Positions 40,035 through 49,035 of a DNA stretch of 64,000 nucleotides are shown here, piece by piece. Position 1 is the first letter of the stretch. Each line of letters begins with the position of its first letter. The position numbers and the translations under genes were made by a program. Origin of the DNA: Acholeplasma sp. (lineage in GTDB: Bacteria > Bacillota_I > Bacilli_A > Acholeplasmatales > UBA5453); contig DUNK01000033.1 in the NCBI GenBank assembly GCA_012839355.1, positions 48,213 through 112,212 on the forward strand. Direction: 5' to 3'. Below the pieces are notes generated by a model. It was given only the letters and a program-made list of their open reading frames with translations, did no database searches and had not been told where the DNA came from.

Positions 40035-41039
40035 ATGATTGTACAAATGAAAAAATATGCAACTGAAAAAGAAATTAAAAAATTAGTTGATTTTTTAACT
40101 GAAAGAGGTTTTAGTGTGAAAGATATCTCAAGCGAAGAAATTAAGATGTTTGGGGTAGTTGGCGATACTATGAATCTCAATGTTTCGCATATTGAAGCAT
40201 TTGAAGGAGTTTATAAAGTTCACAAAATTCAAAAAACATATAGACTTGCAAGTAGAGATTATAAAAAAGAAGACACAATCATTAAAGTAAAAGAAGGCTT
40301 AACTATCGGTGGTGGATCTTTTCAAATAATTGCTGGGCCTTGTGCGGTTGAAGATAAAGAGACTATGATTGAAATCGCTGAAAATCTTAGAGATAATAAT
40401 GTAAAAATGATTAGAGGCGGTGTTTTTAAACCAAGAACTTCACCTTACTCATTCCAAGGTTTAGGAATTGCGGGATTAAAGATGTTAAAAGAAGTAGCAG
40501 ACAAGTATAATTTAGTTGTTGTTACAGAAGTGATTAGTCCTGAACAAGTAGATTTGATTAAAGATTATGTAGATATTTATCAGGTTGGGACAAGAAACAT
40601 GCAAAACTATCCACTTTTAAAAGTTTTAGGTGCACAGAAAAAACCTGTAATTATTAAAAGAGGAATGTCGGCAACAATCGAAGAATGGCTTTTAAGCGCA
40701 GAGTATGTTTTAGAAGGCGGGAACCCGAATGTTATTCTTTGCGAAAGAGGAATTAGAACCTTTGAAAGATATACGAGAAACACGCTTGATATTACCGCCG
40801 TCTTAGCGGTTAAAGAATTATCACATTTACCAGTGATGGTTGATCCATCTCACGCTAGTGGTAAATATGAGATGATTGAAAAACTAAGTTTGGCTAGTTT
40901 AGTCGTTGGTGCTGATGGAATAATGGTTGAGATTCATCCTCATCCAGAAAAAGCCTATTCTGATGGTGCACAATCTTTAAAATTGCATAAGTTTAACAGT
41001 CTTGTAAAAGAAGTAAACAGATTAAAAAAAGTTCTTTGA
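40035..41039 (+). CDS. aroF: 3-deoxy-7-phosphoheptulonate (DAHP) synthase, type I-beta
   Basis: First step of the shikimate pathway, condensing PEP and erythrose-4-P. An N-terminal ferredoxin-like (FL/ACT-like) domain of about 75 residues (MIVQMKKYATEKEIKKLVDF) precedes the barrel with IAGPCAVED, RGGVFKPRTSPYSFQG, QVGTRNMQNYPLL, KRGMSATIEEW and DPSHASGKYEM. 334 residues from ATG 40035 behind GAGGAG; TTG 40017 is in frame but lacks a site. The N-terminal domain in this subtype usually confers feedback control. Confidence 0.94.
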   Translation: MIVQMKKYATEKEIKKLVDFLTERGFSVKDISSEEIKMFGVVGDTMNLNVSHIEAFEGVYKVHKIQKTYRLASRDYKKEDTIIKVKEGLTIGGGSFQIIAGPCAVEDKETMIEIAENLRDNNVKMIRGGVFKPRTSPYSFQGLGIAGLKMLKEVADKYNLVVVTEVISPEQVDLIKDYVDIYQVGTRNMQNYPLLKVLGAQKKPVIIKRGMSATIEEWLLSAEYVLEGGNPNVILCERGIRTFERYTRNTLDITAVLAVKELSHLPVMVDPSHASGKYEMIEKLSLASLVVGADGIMVEIHPHPEKAYSDGAQSLKLHKFNSLVKEVNRLKKVL

Positions 41040-41055
41040 TAAAGGAGGAGTTACA

Positions 41056-42078
41056 ATTAAAAAGTTAAGTATTGAAACTAAATTTTATAAATACGATATT
41101 TTTATGGGTAACTCTTTAAAAATTGAAGAGTTTTTTTTAAATTATAAAAAGAACACTTTATTTATTATCACAGATAAAAACATTTATGAAATATACGAAA
41201 ACTATTTAAAAGAAAGATTTAAAGAATTTAAATTTCATTTAATAGTTATTGAACCAGGTGAACAATCAAAAACATTAACTGTTTATGAAAAAACTATTAA
41301 TGAATTAATGAAAAAAGAAATGAAAAAAACAGATTTAATAATCGCTTTTGGTGGAGGAGTAGTTGGAGATTTAGCAGGTTTTATTGCGGGGACTATTTTT
41401 AGAGGCGTGAGATTCGTTAATATACCTACAACATTATTATCAATGTGTGATAGTTCTATAGGTGGTAAAACAGGGATAGATTTAACTTATGGGAAAAACT
41501 TGTTAGGAGTTTATAAACAGCCTGAGTTTGTTCTTATTGATACAAGATATTTAGAAACACTTAAAAGAGAAGAATATGAAAGTGCGATGGCAGAAGTTAT
41601 TAAAGTAGGTTTAATTAAATCAAAAGAATTAATAGATTATTTATTAGAAGAAAAGATAGATAATTTAAAGATGATTCAAATGGCTGTAAAGATTAAAAAA
41701 GAAATTGTCGAAGAAGATCCATATGAAGAAAATAAAAGAATGCTACTTAACTTTGGTCATACATTTGGCCATGCAATAGAAAGTTATCACAACTATGAAA
41801 TTAAGCATGGGTACTCTGTCGCAAAAGGGATGGACTTAGCAATCAAGTATGGAATTAAAATAAACAAAACAAATAAAGAAGTAGAAGTTGTTTTAAATAA
41901 GTTATATAAAAAGTTTAAGTTAGAAAAATTCACAGGAGATTCCAATAAATATTTAAGTAAAATAAAGTATGATAAAAAGAATAAAGATGATGATTTAAAC
42001 TTTGTTGTAATTGCCGAATTGGGCAGAGCGAAAATAATAAAAATAAAGGAGGAGGATTTAAATGATTTATCAAGTTAA
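41056..42078 (+). CDS. aroB: 3-dehydroquinate synthase
   Basis: Second shikimate step, NAD-dependent cyclisation of DAHP. GGGVVGDLAGFIAGTIFRGV (near 96), PTTLLSMCDSSIGGKTGID and NFGHTFGHAIE (metal ligands) are intact. The first ATG (41104) would remove the N-terminal strand. In-frame ATT at 41056 lies 7 nt after AAAGGAGG (41041-41048) and yields IKKLSIETKFYKYDIFMGNS, which fits the AroB N-terminus, so I propose an ATT start and 340 residues. Confidence 0.88.
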   Translation: MKKLSIETKFYKYDIFMGNSLKIEEFFLNYKKNTLFIITDKNIYEIYENYLKERFKEFKFHLIVIEPGEQSKTLTVYEKTINELMKKEMKKTDLIIAFGGGVVGDLAGFIAGTIFRGVRFVNIPTTLLSMCDSSIGGKTGIDLTYGKNLLGVYKQPEFVLIDTRYLETLKREEYESAMAEVIKVGLIKSKELIDYLLEEKIDNLKMIQMAVKIKKEIVEEDPYEENKRMLLNFGHTFGHAIESYHNYEIKHGYSVAKGMDLAIKYGIKINKTNKEVEVVLNKLYKKFKLEKFTGDSNKYLSKIKYDKKNKDDDLNFVVIAELGRAKIIKIKEEDLNDLSS

Positions 42079-43324
42079 AGAATCAAAATTGAGTGGTTCG
42101 ATTTATATTGTTCCATCTAAAAGTTTGATGCATAGAGCACTAATTGCCGCAAGCTTAGCAGATGGCGAATCAACCATTTATAATCCTCTATATGCAATAG
42201 ATACTTTGCAGACAATTGAAGGTTTAAAAGGGCTAGGAGTCTTATTTGAAACACGGTTAGATAAGATTGGTGTTTTAGGTGGAGAAATAAGACACATCGG
42301 CAAACAAATTAACGCACGAGAGTCTGGCTCTACTTTAAGGTTTTTAATTCCGGTTTCAACAATTACCGGAGAAAAGGAAACCTTTTTGTTAGGCGATTCT
42401 CTGGCGAGAAGGCCAATGAAACCTTTTGAAGATATCTTTAAAGAAAAAGGCCTTTTTTACGAACAAAAAGACAACACAATCACTTGTAAAGGACCACTTA
42501 TTCCTGGTGATTATATTGTCCCTGGTGATGTTTCAAGCCAATTTATAAGTGGTCTTTTATTTGCGTTACCTTTACTGAAAGATGATTCAAAAATTGTTAT
42601 AAAAGGTGACTATGAATCTAAGAGTTATGTCGATATGACAATTGATGTTTTAAAAAGATTTAATATTAAGATTGAAGAGAGAAAAAAAGTGTTATATATA
42701 AGAGGAAATCAAAAATATATTCCAACTGATTTCGTTATTGAAGGTGATTATTCTCAGGCAGCATCTTTCTTAGTTGCAAACGCTCTTGGACATGAAATAA
42801 AATTAAAAGGTTTACCAGAAAAATCACTTCAAGGAGATAAGGCGATTTTAGGTTTTTTAAAAGATTATGGTTGCGATATTTCTATTGGTGATTCTATAAC
42901 GTTAAAAAAAGTTAGACCGACACCAGAGAACCTTGTTTTTGATATTTCTAACTCGCCTGATTTAGGGCCGATTTTATTTGCTCTAGCAGCATTGAGCGAT
43001 GAAAAAATAATCATTAAAGGAATTAAACGATTAAGATATAAAGAATCAGACAGAGTTAAAGCGATGACAGATAATTTAGAACTTTTAGGAAGCAAATTTG
43101 AAGTAGAAGATAATCAAATTACATTTTATCCTTCAGTATTAAAGGGTGGAATAACAGTTAACTCTTTTAATGATCATAGAATCGCGATGAGTTTAGCAAT
43201 TATCGCAACTGTTTTAGAGGATGGGTTAATTATTGAAGGCGCAGATGCGGTTAGTAAAAGTTATCCTACATTCTTTGAAGATATGAGACACTTTGGGGGT
43301 AAGACAAATGAAGTTAAAAAATAA
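42062..43324 (+). CDS. aroA: 3-phosphoshikimate 1-carboxyvinyltransferase (EPSP synthase)
   Basis: Transfers enolpyruvyl from PEP to shikimate-3-P. The substrate loop VPSKSLMHRALIAASLADG (near residue 17), ARESGSTLRFLIPV, DVSSQFISGLLFALP, KESDRVKAMT and NDHRIAMSLAI are conserved. 420 residues. The signature LGDSLARRPMKPF has Leu-Gly-Asp where many enzymes have GDxxLxxRP, so it is present. Starts behind AAAGGAGGAGG and overlaps aroB by 17 nt. Confidence 0.95.
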   Translation: MIYQVKESKLSGSIYIVPSKSLMHRALIAASLADGESTIYNPLYAIDTLQTIEGLKGLGVLFETRLDKIGVLGGEIRHIGKQINARESGSTLRFLIPVSTITGEKETFLLGDSLARRPMKPFEDIFKEKGLFYEQKDNTITCKGPLIPGDYIVPGDVSSQFISGLLFALPLLKDDSKIVIKGDYESKSYVDMTIDVLKRFNIKIEERKKVLYIRGNQKYIPTDFVIEGDYSQAASFLVANALGHEIKLKGLPEKSLQGDKAILGFLKDYGCDISIGDSITLKKVRPTPENLVFDISNSPDLGPILFALAALSDEKIIIKGIKRLRYKESDRVKAMTDNLELLGSKFEVEDNQITFYPSVLKGGITVNSFNDHRIAMSLAIIATVLEDGLIIEGADAVSKSYPTFFEDMRHFGGKTNEVKK

Positions 43325-43565
43325 GAGAGCCCAAATAGATGAAATAGACAAAAAGATAGCTATCCTTTTAAATGAAAGGTTTTTAATTATTGAAGAAATT
43401 AAAAAGATTAAAGAGGAAGAAAATTTGTTAGTAGAAGATAAAAATCGTGAAAGTGAAGTTATAGTTAATAATAGTAAATATATAGAAACTAAATATCACA
43501 ATTACTACAAAAAGATTTATGAAGTTATCTTTTCATCTTCAAAAGACATTCAGCAACATGAATAA
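43308..43565 (+). CDS. Chorismate mutase, AroQ type
   Basis: Rearranges chorismate to prephenate. An 85-residue all-helical protein with the AroQ opening RAQIDEIDKKIAILLNERF and KNRESEV (catalytic Arg and Glu positions), without a fused prephenate dehydratase or DAHP synthase. ATG 43308 stands behind GGGGGT inside the aroA end (17-nt overlap). No pheA or tyrA gene follows, so the next steps must lie elsewhere. Confidence 0.85.
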   Translation: MKLKNKRAQIDEIDKKIAILLNERFLIIEEIKKIKEEENLLVEDKNRESEVIVNNSKYIETKYHNYYKKIYEVIFSSSKDIQQHE

Positions 43566-44349
43566 GTATGGTTTAATCGGTAAAAAAATTTCTTATTCAA
43601 TGAGTCCTAAACTCCATCATTTGATTGGCAAACGATTAGGTTGTGAATTGGTTTATGAATTAATTGATATTGATGAAGAAGAAATAATTAAATACTTAAA
43701 CTTATTAAAAGAGAAAAAGTATCAAGGATTTAATGTAACAATTCCTTATAAAGAAAAAGTGATTAAGTATTTAGATGTAGTTACTATTTCAGCAAATAAA
43801 ATAGGGGCAGTAAATACTATTTATTTAAATGATGAAGGTTTAATAGTGGGAGATAATACTGATTATTATGGTTTTTTAAAACTAGTTGAAAGAAACAATG
43901 TTTTAGCAGATGTTCAAAGAGCGTATGTTTTAGGTACTGGTGGAAGTGCTAAAACAGTCTTTCATGTTTTAAATGATAAAAATATAGAAGTGATTAATGT
44001 TTCAAGAAATAAAAAAGATAAAAAAGGATTTAAAGACGTTATTAGTTATGAAGAGATAAAAGAAGTTAAAGAAATAGATTTATTAATTAACTGTACACCT
44101 ATTGGTAATATTTTAAATGAAGGAATTCCAATTAAAAAAAGCAATCAAAAAATTAATAAGATTATAGACTTAACTTACAATCCTTTAACAACAAAATTAA
44201 TGAGCCTTGCTGAAAAATCATATAACGGGCTTGAAATGTTAATCTTTCAAGGGATTAAGAGTCAGTCTATTTGGAATAAAAAGAAGATAGATGATGAAAA
44301 ACTTTTTAAATTAATTAAGGAGGCGTTTGAAGATGAACTCATTCGGTAA
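43558..44349 (+). CDS. aroE: Shikimate dehydrogenase
   Basis: NADPH-dependent reduction of 3-dehydroshikimate. KYGLIGKKISYSMSPKLHH (substrate SxS), GFNVTIPYKEKV with catalytic Lys, NTDYYGF, and the NADP loop VLGTGGSAKTV (near 122) are present; 263 residues from ATG 43558. There is little Shine-Dalgarno sequence; the ATG overlaps the chorismate mutase stop by 8 nt, so translation is probably coupled. Confidence 0.94.
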   Translation: MNKYGLIGKKISYSMSPKLHHLIGKRLGCELVYELIDIDEEEIIKYLNLLKEKKYQGFNVTIPYKEKVIKYLDVVTISANKIGAVNTIYLNDEGLIVGDNTDYYGFLKLVERNNVLADVQRAYVLGTGGSAKTVFHVLNDKNIEVINVSRNKKDKKGFKDVISYEEIKEVKEIDLLINCTPIGNILNEGIPIKKSNQKINKIIDLTYNPLTTKLMSLAEKSYNGLEMLIFQGIKSQSIWNKKKIDDEKLFKLIKEAFEDELIR

Positions 44350-45319
44350 ATTATTTAGCGTTAGTCTATATGGTGAATCACATGGTTCATCTGTTGGCGT
44401 GTTAATTACTGGTGCTAGAGCAGGAATTAAAATTGATTATGATTTAATTAATGAAATGCTGGAAAGAAGAAAACCTAATTATCTTGGTTCAACGGAAAGA
44501 AAAGAAAAAGATGAGTATATAATTGAATCGGGCGTTTATGATGGTTTTACGACCGGAACTCCCATTTTAGTTAGAGTTCCCAACAGAGATATTAAAAAAA
44601 CCGACTACGACGAATTTAAAGATGTTTTTAGACCATCTCATACCGACTTTGTCGCCCACAAAAAATATAAGGGTTATAATAACCTCTCTGGCAGCGGGCA
44701 TTTTTCTGGTAGGCTTACAGTTGGTTTAGTTATTGCTGGAGCGATTGCGAAAATGCATACTAACTATAAAATAGATACAGAGTTTAGCTGTGTTGGTAAT
44801 TTAAAAGAATTATCGAAACTAGATAGTTATATTGAAGAAGTTAGTGAAAAGGGCGACTCTATTGGTGCTGTTATCAAACTGACAATTAAAAATGTTGAAG
44901 CGGGACTGGGGGAACCGTTTTTTGGTGGCGTAGAATCAGTTCTTTCTAGTATTCTCTATAGTGTGCCAGCAGTTAAAGGTGTTAGTTTTGGTGTGGGTTT
45001 TAAAGGTGTTAAAATGTTAGGCAGTGAATATAATGATATTTATGTTAATGAAGAAGGTAAGACACTAACTAATAATTCAGGCGGAATTAATGGTGGAATT
45101 ACTAATGGTAATGATTTAATAGTAAATGTCTTTGTTAGACCTGCTTCTTCAATTAATATTGAACAAGAAACATTTAATTTTAAAACTAATAAAATGGATA
45201 AATTAAAAATTAAAGGAAGACATGACAGTTTTATAGCTAAAAGAGTTATGGTAGTTTTAGAAAGTGCAGTGCATATTGCTTTATGTGATTTATTGATGCA
45301 AAAAAGAAGTAGAGAGTAG
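44333..45319 (+). CDS. aroC: Chorismate synthase
   Basis: Converts EPSP to chorismate with reduced FMN. MNSFGKLFSVSLYGESHGSSVGV, RRKPNYLGSTERKEKDE, FRPSHTDF, SGSGHFSGRLTVGLVIAG and the closing RHDSFIAKRVMVVLESA (family RHD) are recognisable. 328 residues, shorter than the ~390 of Bacillus AroF. ATG 44333 has AAGGAGG at 44317-44323; it overlaps aroE by 17 nt. Last gene of the aromatic set. Confidence 0.94.
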   Translation: MNSFGKLFSVSLYGESHGSSVGVLITGARAGIKIDYDLINEMLERRKPNYLGSTERKEKDEYIIESGVYDGFTTGTPILVRVPNRDIKKTDYDEFKDVFRPSHTDFVAHKKYKGYNNLSGSGHFSGRLTVGLVIAGAIAKMHTNYKIDTEFSCVGNLKELSKLDSYIEEVSEKGDSIGAVIKLTIKNVEAGLGEPFFGGVESVLSSILYSVPAVKGVSFGVGFKGVKMLGSEYNDIYVNEEGKTLTNNSGGINGGITNGNDLIVNVFVRPASSINIEQETFNFKTNKMDKLKIKGRHDSFIAKRVMVVLESAVHIALCDLLMQKRSRE

Positions 45320-45322
45320 TTT

Positions 45323-47275
45323 ATGGAACCTATTGGTAACGTTAAAGGTGTAGGTAAAAAAACTGAAGAGATATTAAATAATAACGGCATATATACGGTT
45401 AGTGATATGCTTTTTAATTATCCAAAAAAATATGATTCTTTTAAGGAAGATAATTTACTATTTGCAGTAGATAAGACTGATGTTACTACAGTTGGAATAG
45501 TAGCAACACTACCAATAGTAGTTGACCATAGAGGTTCTTTAAAAAGTTTACAGTTTAAACTTTTAGTTGATCATGAATTATATAAAGTAATAGCTTTTAG
45601 AAGAGAGTTTTTAAAAGATCAATTAAAAGAAAATATGACTATTCAAGTTAAAGGGAGATTTAATAAAAAAAGAAAAGAAATCAATGCCTCGCAAATTATA
45701 TTAAAACCGATTAAAAGTGAGTTTAAAGCTGTTTATAATATTGAAGGAATTTATGATTCAAATATAAGTAAGATAGTTAGAAACATCTTTGCAGAGAGGC
45801 TAGTTAAAATAAATGAAACACTACCAAGAACACTGATGAATAAACATAAATTAGTTGATAGATATAAGATGGTTTATCATCTTCACTTTCCTTATAGCGA
45901 AAATGATTTAAGCGAAGCATTAAGAAGATTAAAATATGAAGAAGCTTTAAATTATCAGTTTAATATAATGAACGAAAGAAGAAAGGTTGATTCAGTTTAT
46001 AAAGAACGAAAAATATATGATTTAAAGAAAATAAAAGAGTTTATTAAAACTATTCCTTATGAACTAACAAAAGATCAAAAAGATGCAGTTAATGATATCT
46101 TTCGAGATTTTAAAAAGACACATGCGGTTAAAAGATTAATTCAAGGTGATGTTGGTTCGGGTAAAACAATAGTTGTAGCGATTGCGATTTATGGTGCGAA
46201 GACTGCTGGCTTTCAAAGCGCAATAATGGCACCGACAGAAGTGCTTGCGAATCAGCACTATGAAACATTTGTTAATAATCATCCTGAAATTAAAACATGC
46301 TTATTAACAGGTTCAACAAAAAACAAAGAAAAATTAAAAGAAAAAATTAAAAGTAATGAATATGATTTAATTATTGGAACACACGCATTAATAACTGATG
46401 ATACTGAGTTTCATAAGTTAGGATTTGTTGTAATAGATGAGCAGCATAGGTTTGGAGTTCTTGCAAGAGAAAAACTTGAAACTAAAGGTAATCCTGATAT
46501 ATGTTATTTAACTGCAACGCCTATTCCAAGAACGTTAGCGATAGTTGTTTTTGGCGATATGGAAATATCCAACATCTATGAAAAACCAGAAGGTAGATTA
46601 GAGGTTATTACGAAGTATTTCACAACTGAACAAGAACATAGCGTTTTTGAGCATGTTAAAAAGGAATTAGAAAAAGGTAATCAAGCATACTTTGTTGCGC
46701 CAGCGATTGATAGCGAACATAGAGGCGAAACAGTCTTAAATTTATATGAAAGAGTTAAAGAAATATTTACTGAACCTATCTTTGTCTTACACGGACAATT
46801 ATCAAGCGCTGAAAAACAATCAGTTATGGAAAAGTTTAGCGAGACAAAAGGAGCAATTTTAATTTCCACAACAGTTGTTGAGGTTGGGTTAGATATTAAA
46901 GATGCAACGATGATGATTATCTTTGATGGTAAATATTTTGGGTTAAGTCAACTTCATCAGTTAAGAGGTAGAGTTGGTAGAAGCGATAAACAAAGTTATT
47001 GTTATGTTATAAGCGATGAAGCAGATATTGAAAGACTGCAAATATTTGAAAAGAATAACGACGGGTTTGTTTTATCAGAGTATGATTTAGAAAACAGAGG
47101 TCCAGGCGAAGTATTAGGAGTTAGACAAAGCGGAATGATTGATTTTAAATATTTAGATATTAATCAAGATTTTAATTTGTTTTTAGAAACTAAAAAGGAT
47201 GCAGCATACTTATTTACTAACGAAAGCGACTTTAATTATTATTTAGTTCAAAATGTAAATAATAATAAAAATTAA
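45323..47275 (+). CDS. recG: ATP-dependent DNA helicase RecG
   Basis: Remodels stalled forks and Holliday junctions. An N-terminal wedge/OB region starts IGNVKGVGKKTEEILNNNGI; the helicase motifs are GDVGSGKTIVVAIAIYG (Walker A, near 274), MAPTEVLANQHY, IGTHALI, DEQHRFGV, TATPIPRTLAI, STTVVEVGLDI and QLRGRVGRSD. 650 residues, near the 682 of Bacillus. It follows aroC by 3 nt and precedes plsX, the Bacillus neighbourhood recG-(fapR)-plsX. Confidence 0.95.
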   Translation: MEPIGNVKGVGKKTEEILNNNGIYTVSDMLFNYPKKYDSFKEDNLLFAVDKTDVTTVGIVATLPIVVDHRGSLKSLQFKLLVDHELYKVIAFRREFLKDQLKENMTIQVKGRFNKKRKEINASQIILKPIKSEFKAVYNIEGIYDSNISKIVRNIFAERLVKINETLPRTLMNKHKLVDRYKMVYHLHFPYSENDLSEALRRLKYEEALNYQFNIMNERRKVDSVYKERKIYDLKKIKEFIKTIPYELTKDQKDAVNDIFRDFKKTHAVKRLIQGDVGSGKTIVVAIAIYGAKTAGFQSAIMAPTEVLANQHYETFVNNHPEIKTCLLTGSTKNKEKLKEKIKSNEYDLIIGTHALITDDTEFHKLGFVVIDEQHRFGVLAREKLETKGNPDICYLTATPIPRTLAIVVFGDMEISNIYEKPEGRLEVITKYFTTEQEHSVFEHVKKELEKGNQAYFVAPAIDSEHRGETVLNLYERVKEIFTEPIFVLHGQLSSAEKQSVMEKFSETKGAILISTTVVEVGLDIKDATMMIIFDGKYFGLSQLHQLRGRVGRSDKQSYCYVISDEADIERLQIFEKNNDGFVLSEYDLENRGPGEVLGVRQSGMIDFKYLDINQDFNLFLETKKDAAYLFTNESDFNYYLVQNVNNNKN

Positions 47276-47304
47276 CTTAAAATAATGAATCAATAATTAA
47301 AAGT

Positions 47305-47312
47305 GTTATAAT
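47305..47312 (+). promoter_or_regulatory. Extended -10 promoter of plsX-rnc
   Basis: TGTTATAAT-type element (TG at 47304-47305, TATAAT 47307-47312) with the start codon about 40 nt downstream. No clear -35 hexamer and no FapR box are visible. Confidence 0.5.
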
Positions 47313-47350
47313 GATTTATACTAATAATAAGTTTATTGGAGGTTTTAAAG

Positions 47351-48352
47351 ATGATTAAAATTGCATTGGATGCGATGGGTGGAGATTTTGGTCCTGAGGT
47401 AACAGTTTTAGGTGCAATGGCTGCTGTAAAGGAACTTTCTAATGTTGAAATAACATTATATGGAAAAGAAGAAGAAATCTTAAAATATTTAACTAATAAT
47501 GAAAGAATTAAAGTTGTGCACTGTGAATCTGTAATAGATATGGGTGAAACCGATCCAATTAGAGCGATTAGAAAAGAAAAAGATTCAAGTTTAGTTAAGG
47601 CTCTAGAAAGTGTAAAGAATAACGAAAACCAAGCGATAGTTTCAGCTGGTGCTACACAAGCTTTAGTAGTAGGTGCACATTTAATTATTCGTAGAATGAA
47701 AAACATGCATAGAGTAGCATTAGCACCAATTATGCCGACATTAGACAAAAGAGGATTAATCTTATTAGATGTTGGAGCGAATGTAGAACTGAGACCTGAA
47801 CATTTATATGAACTAGCAGTCTACGCAACAATTGTTGCAAAACTTTATTTGAAACGTGAAAACCCTAAAGTGGGACTATTAAATATCGGTTCTGAAAAAG
47901 GTAAAGGTAGAGAAGTAGATAATGAAGTTTATGAGTTGTTAGAAAATTCAGAATTAATTAATTTTATCGGTAATGTTGAAGGCGTTGATATATTTACAAC
48001 TGAAGCAGACATTGTAGTTACTGATGGTTTTTCAGGGAACTTGGTATTAAAGACAATTGAAGGTACTGCAAAAGCAATGGGTGAAATGTTGAAAGAAGAA
48101 ATAGCAGCTAGCCTTGGTGGAAAGATTGGATATCTTTTCATGAAAAAGAATCTTAGAAACTTTAAGAAAAGATTGAGTTCAAGTGAGGTTGGTGGAACAC
48201 TCGTTTACGGATTAAATTCACCGGTCATCAAAGCACATGGATCATCAGATGCAAGAGCAATATATAATGCGATTAGACAAGCAGTATTATTTACCGAAGC
48301 AAACATTATAGAAAACGTTAATAAAGAGTTAGAAAAGATAGTTCAAAAATAG
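47351..48352 (+). CDS. plsX: Phosphate acyltransferase PlsX
   Basis: Makes acyl-phosphate from acyl-ACP for phospholipid synthesis. MIKIALDAMGGDFGPEVTVLG at the start, VSAGATQALVVGAHLIIRR, LLDVGANVE, LLNIGSEKGKG, and DGFSGNLVLKTIEGTA identify it. 333 residues from ATG 47351 behind TTGGAGG; TTG 47336 is in frame but upstream of that site. rnc follows, as in Bacillus (without fabD, fabG and acpP here). Confidence 0.95.
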   Translation: MIKIALDAMGGDFGPEVTVLGAMAAVKELSNVEITLYGKEEEILKYLTNNERIKVVHCESVIDMGETDPIRAIRKEKDSSLVKALESVKNNENQAIVSAGATQALVVGAHLIIRRMKNMHRVALAPIMPTLDKRGLILLDVGANVELRPEHLYELAVYATIVAKLYLKRENPKVGLLNIGSEKGKGREVDNEVYELLENSELINFIGNVEGVDIFTTEADIVVTDGFSGNLVLKTIEGTAKAMGEMLKEEIAASLGGKIGYLFMKKNLRNFKKRLSSSEVGGTLVYGLNSPVIKAHGSSDARAIYNAIRQAVLFTEANIIENVNKELEKIVQK

Positions 48353-48364
48353 TAGGGAGATTTA

Positions 48365-49030
48365 ATGATTAATAAGTTAGAAAAGAAATTAAAAATTAAA
48401 TTCTACAACAAAGATTTATTGTTAAGAGCACTGACTCACTCTAGTTATAAAAATGAAAATCCGACCGAAGATGATAATGAAAGATTAGAGTTTTTAGGAG
48501 ATGCCGTAATTGAATTATTAATTTCAAATTACTTGTATGATTTAGGTATAAAAGAGGAAGGCGAACTCACTAAAAGAAGAGCTCAGGCGGTTTGTGAAGA
48601 AGCGCTTGCGATATATGCAAAACACTTAGGATTATCACAATTTCTAAGAGTAGGAAAAGGCTTAGATGCGGCAAATTACAGAACAAACCCAACGATTAAT
48701 GCTGACGCTTTTGAGGCGGTTTTTGCGGCAGTTTATTTAGATCAAGGTTATGAAAAAGTTAAAGAGGTTTTTAATAATTTAATTGTTCCTCATTTAGATG
48801 AAGTTAAAAATATTAAAGACTATAAATCTACACTTCAAGAGTTAGTTCAAACTGATAGGAAAAATGTTGTTTATGAGTTAACAAATGAAACCGGTCCATC
48901 ACACAATAAAAGATTTACAATTGTTGTAAAATTAGAAGACAAAGTGTTAGGAACAGGCACCGCAGGGACTAAAAAAGAAGCCGAACAAAGAGCTGCCAAA
49001 GAAGCTCTTAAAAAGGTAAAAAAGGAGTAA
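48365..49030 (+). CDS. rnc: Ribonuclease III
   Basis: Double-strand-specific endoribonuclease. The catalytic signature NERLEFLGDAVIELLIS (near residue 38), the later INADAFEAVFAAVYLDQG with the metal-binding Glu, and a C-terminal dsRBD (DYKSTLQELVQ, GTGTAGTKKEAEQRAAKEAL) are complete; 221 residues. RNase III is also the enzyme that would process the tracrRNA-crRNA duplex of the type II CRISPR system at 57967-64000. Starts behind GGGAG. Confidence 0.97.
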   Translation: MINKLEKKLKIKFYNKDLLLRALTHSSYKNENPTEDDNERLEFLGDAVIELLISNYLYDLGIKEEGELTKRRAQAVCEEALAIYAKHLGLSQFLRVGKGLDAANYRTNPTINADAFEAVFAAVYLDQGYEKVKEVFNNLIVPHLDEVKNIKDYKSTLQELVQTDRKNVVYELTNETGPSHNKRFTIVVKLEDKVLGTGTAGTKKEAEQRAAKEALKKVKKE

Positions 49031-49035
49031 AGGAA

